Source: SHLJ01 sp041618535
GTDB lineage: Bacteria; Bacteroidota; Bacteroidia; Flavobacteriales; Flavobacteriaceae
Direction: 5' to 3'
DNA: 13,715 bases
Assembly: GCA_041618535.1 (NCBI GenBank)
Contig: JBFKFP010000067.1
Location: 1 to 13,715, forward strand
Translations under genes and position numbers: made by a program
Shown: piece by piece, positions 10,401-13,715 of the stretch
Layout of the letters: every line of letters begins with the position of its first letter
How positions within the stretch are numbered: position 1 is the first letter of the stretch
The notes under the pieces: model-generated
Database searches by the model: none
The model's input: only the letters and a program-made list of their open reading frames with translations
Told to the model about the DNA's origin: nothing

Positions 10401-10855
10401 AATTTACAAACGTAAAGATCTAACCATCCATCATTGTTGATATCGACCGTGGTTACCCCGGCTGTCCATGGTTCGGCATTTTCAATTCCGCTTTCTGAAG
10501 TGATATCCCGGAATCTCATATCTCCAAGATTGAGATAGATTTTGTCCGCTTCAAGGTTGGACGTGAAATATAAATCATCTAATCCGTCATTATTGAAGTC
10601 GCCGCATGCCACGCCTCCTCCATTATAGAAATAGAGGTAATTCAGAATATTGAACTCCGGGGTGCTAACTATTTTATTCTCAAAGGCGATACCTGTGGTT
10701 CCGGATGTCAGAGCCTTGAATTTATAAGAACTCTCCTGGCACGAGAAGGTAAGCAGGAAGAATAGAGTTAAGATAAAATAGGCAGGCATCAACCGTTGAA
10801 AAACGATTCTGATCAGACTTTTCAGAGACAATAAGGCAGAAAGGATTCTGAACAT
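7499..10855 (-). CDS. VCBS/FG-GAP repeat lipoprotein with central ASPIC/UnbV domain (paralog 1 of 3, first gene of its transcription unit)
   Basis: A 1,118-residue predicted surface lipoprotein. The ATG at 10855 gives a long, basic leader before the hydrophobic segment and lipobox LTFSC (Cys39). An internal ATG at 10789 (Met23, MPAYFILTLFFLLTFSC) would make a more typical signal peptide and is a real alternative. I keep 10855 because it lies about 40 nt from the predicted transcription start; neither has a clear Shine-Dalgarno. Asp-rich loops start at about 86, 138, 200, 271, 326, 408 and 500. The ASPIC/UnbV domain is at about 532-617 (AIGSKIYLF, RGYLSS, HFGLG, IEWPDG). Loops resume at 675, 727, 784, 845, 895, 929 and 1033. 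Loops DINGDSFPD, DVNNDMLPD and DLNSDQYQD have lost the canonical Gly. This is the first gene after the terminator that follows susD, and it heads a four-gene coupled run. Function is unknown. Confidence 0.92.
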   Translation of the reverse strand: MFRILSALLSLKSLIRIVFQRLMPAYFILTLFFLLTFSCQESSYKFKALTSGTTGIAFENKIVSTPEFNILNYLYFYNGGGVACGDFNNDGLDDLYFTSNLEADKIYLNLGDMRFRDITSESGIENAEPWTAGVTTVDINNDGWLDLYVCKLGDYRNVKGHNLLFVNQGLNENKIPTFKEQSSQYLLDISAFSTQASFFDFDRDGDLDLFLLNHSVHPNRSYGRGSKREQIDLKAGDKLFENLDGKFIDISFKAGIFQGEIGYGLGLSVSDINGDSFPDIYVGNDFFENDYLYINNTDGTFSEIISQDISSLGHTTHFSMGNDIADVNNDMLPDILSVDMLPEDLETYKTSALEYNYQIYTNYLKNGYAPQFMQNTLHLNRGELSFSETAHLSGIAATEWSWSPLLADFDNDGLNDIFISNGILGATNDMDFINFIANESIQKKIESGLSKEDQKFIDRLPEKKTINYFFRNIDGNRFEDVSSKWIKGKPSFSNGSVYSDLDNDGDLDLVVNNVNEKAYVLENRGLDHDRPNHYIQLRLEGKGSNRSAIGSKIYLFSDGNSQFKEHYVSRGYLSSVSHKLHFGLGQASAVDSLRIEWPDGAQTLMYDLPVDTLLTIEYSSSAKTKPVNIQRIHTLTHTDSIIKIQHRDNSPIEFNRDPLIPFASSNFGPDLEIGDINGDGLQDIFFCGPKGQASSLYIQLSDGGFEPINDPFLPFSTNEDLAAEFGDFDNDGDLDLVVVSGGNEFMSGETLKPRFYRNDLGSLIYESDIFHGIEVNASGVRAADFDKDGDLDICIISDCIDLEFGKTPRQYLLVNDGKGQFSDRTKAIAPEFASIGNVKDVDFADLNSDQYQDMIVAGYWMPITVFYGSENGFISETQTGLDNTHGWWNTVRVHDIDRDGDLDLIGGNWGLNTRLNASPEEPVNLYSYDFNNNGRKEPLVTYFSQGVETPFSSKEDLAKQMPFINKEFLSYKAFAQASLEEVFGKENLEKADRKAVYELASCYFLNDGQGGFYKKELPFMAQVSSVQNIVIYDFNNDRFDDLLLTGNNYEISTQLSRLDASHGELLINDQKGGFKPSDSLKINLDGVIQDSEFIRIGEDSYLLFGRNNNTVRFLKLNR

Positions 10856-10903
10856 GGTTTAAGCTCGAAATAACTGAATCAAATTTCATTCAGAAGATGT
10901 GGG

Positions 10904-10932
10904 CAAAGGTAATTAATTATAAAAAAAAACAG
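10904..10932 (-). promoter_or_regulatory. Candidate Bacteroidota-type promoter for the ASPIC lipoprotein operon
   Basis: On the minus strand, TACCTTTG (10911-10904) matches the TAnnTTTG -7 box of the Bacteroidota primary sigma factor exactly. Eighteen nt upstream is CTG (10932-10930), a one-mismatch fit to the TTG -33 element. It falls inside the distal arm of the susD terminator stem. Transcription would start near 10898, leaving a leader of roughly 40 nt before the ATG at 10855. The -7 match is seen directly; promoter activity is inferred, and the -33 element is weak. Confidence 0.5.
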
Positions 10933-10958
10933 GTTATCCCATCGAGATAACCTGTTTT
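10921..10958 (-). terminator. Intrinsic (rho-independent) terminator after susD
   Basis: Read on the minus strand, a perfect 13-bp stem (AAAACAGGTTATC paired with GATAACCTGTTTT) encloses a 7-nt loop, TCGATGG. The second arm runs straight into five further T residues at 10925-10921, so nine consecutive T in all. It begins 20 nt after the susD stop codon. The plus-strand flank of the stem has no U tract, so it should act only on minus-strand transcripts. It should end or reduce susCD transcription before the ASPIC genes. Confidence 0.9.
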
Positions 10959-10978
10959 AAATAAACTATAAATCTAGT

Positions 10979-12523
10979 TTAATATCCTGGATTTTGTACC
11001 AAATTCGGGTTAGAAAGTAGTGCATTAACCGGAATAGGATAAAGCCTTCTGTTAAGATCACCTACAGAGTTAGGATCTTTAAATTCCCAGTCGGCTGTAT
11101 ACTGGTTGAAACGCAATAGATCATTTCTCCTCCAATATTCAATATATAATTCACGACCTCTTTCATCAAGAAGATCACTTTCAGAAACACTTCCGAGTAA
11201 TGATGCCCCTCTAATTGCACGCAACTCGTTAACTGCTGCGGTTGCATCACCTCCCATGCGCATCATAGCCTCAGCCTTCATGAGGTGGGCATCGGAATAA
11301 CGGAATAGAATCTGATGACCGGTAAATGCACCATTAACCGGGTGATACTTGATCACACGAATACCGGTAACTTCATTGTTTCCGCTCAACGCAGGTAATT
11401 CTTTGGTAAAACTCAACGGATTACCGGATCGATCATTTAACGGATTACCATTTATATCATACTGCTGTCCGAGCAGGAATCCATATCCAATTCCATAGTT
11501 ACTTGCGTCGGAATTAGTAGCATCCGGCACCCAGCCACGACGTTCTTCCTGTCCGTCACCAACGTTGTTGGAGTTAGGATCCCCTTCGAACTTGTCATAG
11601 AACTCTGCCAAGGTAGTCCATCCGTTCCATCCGCCACCTGTCCAGTCAGGACCTATATGGTTATAGTGCAATCCATTCCACATACGGTTACCAACAGATG
11701 ATTGAAGCCACCAGATGGTTTCATTATCGACATCAGGCTTGAAAAGATCGAAATATCCTGCCTGAAGGCCGAAACCTTCACCTGCTATATCGTCTACAAG
11801 ATCCACAACCATCTGATAATTCGGAGCAGATCCTGTGTAGCGTTCACTGTTCAAAACCGCTTTAGCCTTGAGGAACTTCGCAGCAGCCACAGAGGCCTTG
11901 TTAGTTCCAGCACTTGGCCCGAAACTTGGAAGACCGGCAATAGCCGCATCAAGATCGGAGATCACTAAATCGTAAGCTTCCTGAGCTGAGAGTACAGCCG
12001 GATCAACATCGGCACCGTCGTTTACACCCCTGAAAGGTGCAATACCCCACAGATCAAGCACAAAGTACATACTGAATGCTCTCAGGAAATGCGCTTCAGC
12101 TTTTCTTACGGCTGAAGCATTAGAAGCAGGATCGATGATCTCTGTTGCCCGGAATACATTTTGATTTAACTGGTTCCAGGTTGATAAAATATACAGGTGT
12201 GTAGGGCTCCAGGTGTGCGCGTGAAGCGTACGCCAGATCCCGTTATCTCCCCAGTCAGTACCACGAGTAGGCACGAGCAATTCATCTGTTGAGACTTCAT
12301 TTAAGGCATAGAAATTCGCCTGATCACCCAATTGTCCATAAATGCTGTTGTAAAGATCTGTAACAGCTGCATCAACATCAGCAACGCCCTGGAATGTACC
12401 ACCAGCACTGGTTGTATCAATTACCGAATCCGTTCCTTCGATTTCCAGGTCTGTACAGGAAACCGCAACCATAGCCATTAAACAGGCTAAAAGCTTAAAA
12501 TTAAATTTCATAGTTCTTTTCAT
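10979..12523 (-). CDS. susD-like: SusD/RagB family outer-membrane substrate-binding lipoprotein
   Basis: A 514-residue SusD-type lipoprotein, the lid and ligand-binding partner of the SusC transporter encoded just upstream. From the ATG at 12523 it begins MKRTMKFNFKLLACLMAMVA and reaches lipobox AVSC (Cys23), followed by TDLEIE. An in-frame ATG at 12547 is open but lies inside the susC end; 12523 is 10 nt after the susC stop, behind an A-rich stretch typical of Bacteroidota start regions. The ATG at 12511 (Met5) is also possible. Family marks are AEAHFLRAFSMYF with WG (142-160; helical TPR-like region), LMKAEAMMRMGGD (414-426), the VNELRAIRGA block, ERGRELYIEYWRRNDLLRF (454-472) and a C-terminal LYPIP...NPNLVQNPGY. 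Length is normal. The ligand cannot be read from sequence, and no carbohydrate-active enzyme is in view to suggest one. Confidence 0.95.
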   Translation of the reverse strand: MKRTMKFNFKLLACLMAMVAVSCTDLEIEGTDSVIDTTSAGGTFQGVADVDAAVTDLYNSIYGQLGDQANFYALNEVSTDELLVPTRGTDWGDNGIWRTLHAHTWSPTHLYILSTWNQLNQNVFRATEIIDPASNASAVRKAEAHFLRAFSMYFVLDLWGIAPFRGVNDGADVDPAVLSAQEAYDLVISDLDAAIAGLPSFGPSAGTNKASVAAAKFLKAKAVLNSERYTGSAPNYQMVVDLVDDIAGEGFGLQAGYFDLFKPDVDNETIWWLQSSVGNRMWNGLHYNHIGPDWTGGGWNGWTTLAEFYDKFEGDPNSNNVGDGQEERRGWVPDATNSDASNYGIGYGFLLGQQYDINGNPLNDRSGNPLSFTKELPALSGNNEVTGIRVIKYHPVNGAFTGHQILFRYSDAHLMKAEAMMRMGGDATAAVNELRAIRGASLLGSVSESDLLDERGRELYIEYWRRNDLLRFNQYTADWEFKDPNSVGDLNRRLYPIPVNALLSNPNLVQNPGY

Positions 12524-12533
12524 AATTTTTTTT

Positions 12534-13715
12534 TTAAAATTTCGCATTAAATCCGATAGTTATTGTCCTCGGATTAGGGAACGAGGTATAATCGATCCCA
12601 AAAATCGGAAGTCCATTTAAAAGATCACCGCTAGCCGGAGCCACATTGACTTCAGGATCCAAACCGGAATAATCGGTGATCACAAATAGATTCTGTCCTG
12701 TAGCAGAAAGGACAAGTGACTTGAACCATCCGTCGCCACTTACAGGAACATTATAGCTTACCGACAGGTTTTGTAATCTTACAAAGTCTCCTTTTTCAAG
12801 GAAACGAGTAGAGACTTCCGCGGCAGCATCCAATGATTCACCACTGTTCAACACCCCCTGTATTACATTTCTACCACCTCGGAAAGCTCCTGCGGTGAAG
12901 AAGGCGTTAGTTGTGTTATTGTAAATATAGTTACCAAACTGTCCGTTGAAGTAAGCACTTAGGGTCCAGTTCTTATAGGTGGCACTGGTCGAGAGTCCTC
13001 CTGTTACATCCGGTAAAGCGCTTTTGCCAACGAATTTCTGTACATCTTCCTGAATAGGCTGTCCTGTAACAGGATCAAAGCCTTCAAATTCTCTCAGGAA
13101 GAAGGAGAACAATGGCTGTCCTTCCTGGAACTTCTGAGCAAAGGCACCAGTAAGACCCTGGCCACGAATTGTTCCGGCATTATATTCTCCCGCAAGTTTA
13201 GTGATCTCATTTTTATTGTATCCGGCATTGATGCCAACGTTCCAGCTGTAATCCTCACCCTGGAGAATGTCATAGCTCAAAGCCACTTCAAATCCCTGGT
13301 TAACAACCTCTGAATCCGGTAAGTTCAGGAAAACAAATGGCTGAACGGCCGGCTGCGCAGAGAATACACGGAATAATAAGTCTTTAGTGGTTTTATAGTA
13401 AACATCCACACTACCATTGAAACGATCGTTGTTGAATCCGAAATCAATTCCAGCAGCATATTGGGTTGTTTCCTCCCATTTCAAATCCGGATTCGCAAAG
13501 GCTACCGCACTAGCGCCCGGGATATTGATATTACCACCATCGTCAATAACATCACCGCCTCCGAATCGTGTTCGCCTGACGAAGTTACCATATCCTAAAC
13601 CTTCCTGGTTACCAGTAATACCCCATCCTAATCGAAGTTTAAGGGTAGAAATATTATCTCCAATGAAATCTTCCTCATTCAACTTCCAGGCGAAGGCAGC
13701 AGACGGGAAGACACC
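12534..13715 (-). CDS. susC-like: SusC/RagA family TonB-dependent outer-membrane transporter, C-terminal part
   Basis: The last 393 residues are present. The frame is open to the right edge, beginning GVFPSAFAWKLNEEDFIG, so the visible part is not a complete gene. The segment is the end of a 22-strand β-barrel. The family blocks FPSAFAWKLNEEDF, LKLRLGWGITGNQE, NPDLKWEETTQYAAGIDFG and DVYYKTTKDLLF are followed by alternating amphipathic strands, and the protein ends PRTITIGFNAKF. The final Phe is the usual outer-membrane insertion signal for Bam. The carboxypeptidase-like domain, TonB box and plug lie outside the window. With the SusD partner it should form a pedal-bin importer energised by TonB-ExbBD. 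The stop is followed 10 nt later by the susD start. Confidence 0.95.
   Translation of the reverse strand, partial: GVFPSAAFAWKLNEEDFIGDNISTLKLRLGWGITGNQEGLGYGNFVRRTRFGGGDVIDDGGNINIPGASAVAFANPDLKWEETTQYAAGIDFGFNNDRFNGSVDVYYKTTKDLLFRVFSAQPAVQPFVFLNLPDSEVVNQGFEVALSYDILQGEDYSWNVGINAGYNKNEITKLAGEYNAGTIRGQGLTGAFAQKFQEGQPLFSFFLREFEGFDPVTGQPIQEDVQKFVGKSALPDVTGGLSTSATYKNWTLSAYFNGQFGNYIYNNTTNAFFTAGAFRGGRNVIQGVLNSGESLDAAAEVSTRFLEKGDFVRLQNLSVSYNVPVSGDGWFKSLVLSATGQNLFVITDYSGLDPEVNVAPASGDLLNGLPIFGIDYTSFPNPRTITIGFNAKF

Larger units (their letters stand above)
899..10855 (-). repeat. Tandem array of three paralogous ~3.3-kb genes
   Basis: Three consecutive genes of 3,357, 3,339 and 3,291 nt encode co-linear proteins, implying two ancient tandem duplications. 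The best-preserved DNA is at the seventh Asp loop (DLDNDGDLDLV), where all three genes keep nearly the same bases, near 2722-2755, 6000-6032 and 9329-9360. Similarity elsewhere is at protein level, with indels between loops, so the duplications are old rather than recent. Confidence 0.85.

Noticed and set aside
899..10855. Recurrent DNA words in the array as a CRISPR or regulatory repeat.
   Set aside because: They fall in frame on the Asp-loop codons with irregular spacing and are explained by protein repeat conservation.
12526..12535. Run of ten A on the coding strand at the susC/susD junction as a slippage site fusing the two proteins.
   Set aside because: The A run begins within the TAA stop codon itself, so slippage in the run would not remove the stop. 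It is better explained as an A-rich start region.
12524..12547. SusD start at 12547, inside the susC end.
   Set aside because: The ATG at 12523 follows the susC stop by 10 nt, sits behind an A-rich stretch and gives a normal-length signal peptide.

Overview
The window looks like a chromosomal segment of a Bacteroidota bacterium, most likely a marine or soil flavobacterium. The main evidence is a SusC/RagA–SusD/RagB pair, several short lipoprotein signals, and a TAnnTTTG-type promoter box. All six supported genes lie on the minus strand and are read from right to left. I see no RNA genes, insertion sequences, CRISPR arrays or plus-strand genes.

Layout in transcription order: (1) 13715–12534, the C-terminal 393 residues of a SusC-type TonB-dependent outer-membrane transporter, cut by the right edge; (2) 12523–10979, its SusD-type lipoprotein partner, starting 10 nt after the susC stop; (3) 10978–10856, a short intergenic region with a strong intrinsic terminator followed by a plausible Bacteroidota promoter; (4) 10855–7499, 7493–4155 and 4189–899, three large paralogous lipoproteins of about 1,100 residues, each with VCBS/FG-GAP-type calcium loops and a central ASPIC/UnbV domain; (5) 902–1, the N-terminal 300 residues of a vanadium-dependent haloperoxidase-like (PAP2 superfamily) lipoprotein, cut by the left edge. 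The last four genes are tightly coupled: a 5-nt gap, then a 35-nt overlap, then a 4-nt ATGA overlap.

The most striking feature is the regularity of the three giant lipoproteins. Each carries fourteen Asp-rich loops of the D-x-[DN]-x-[DN]-G-x-x-D type, seven before and seven after the ASPIC/UnbV domain, and the spacings are nearly identical among the three. This suggests a repeated double-propeller plan. The likely picture is a cell-surface module: SusCD imports an unknown ligand, the three Ca-binding lipoproteins bind or scaffold something outside the cell, and the haloperoxidase/phosphatase-like enzyme acts with them. No glycoside hydrolase, polysaccharide lyase or sulfatase is visible, so the substrate cannot be named. 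Each family is already known; what seems undescribed is the joint function of the triplet plus the haloperoxidase-like enzyme.
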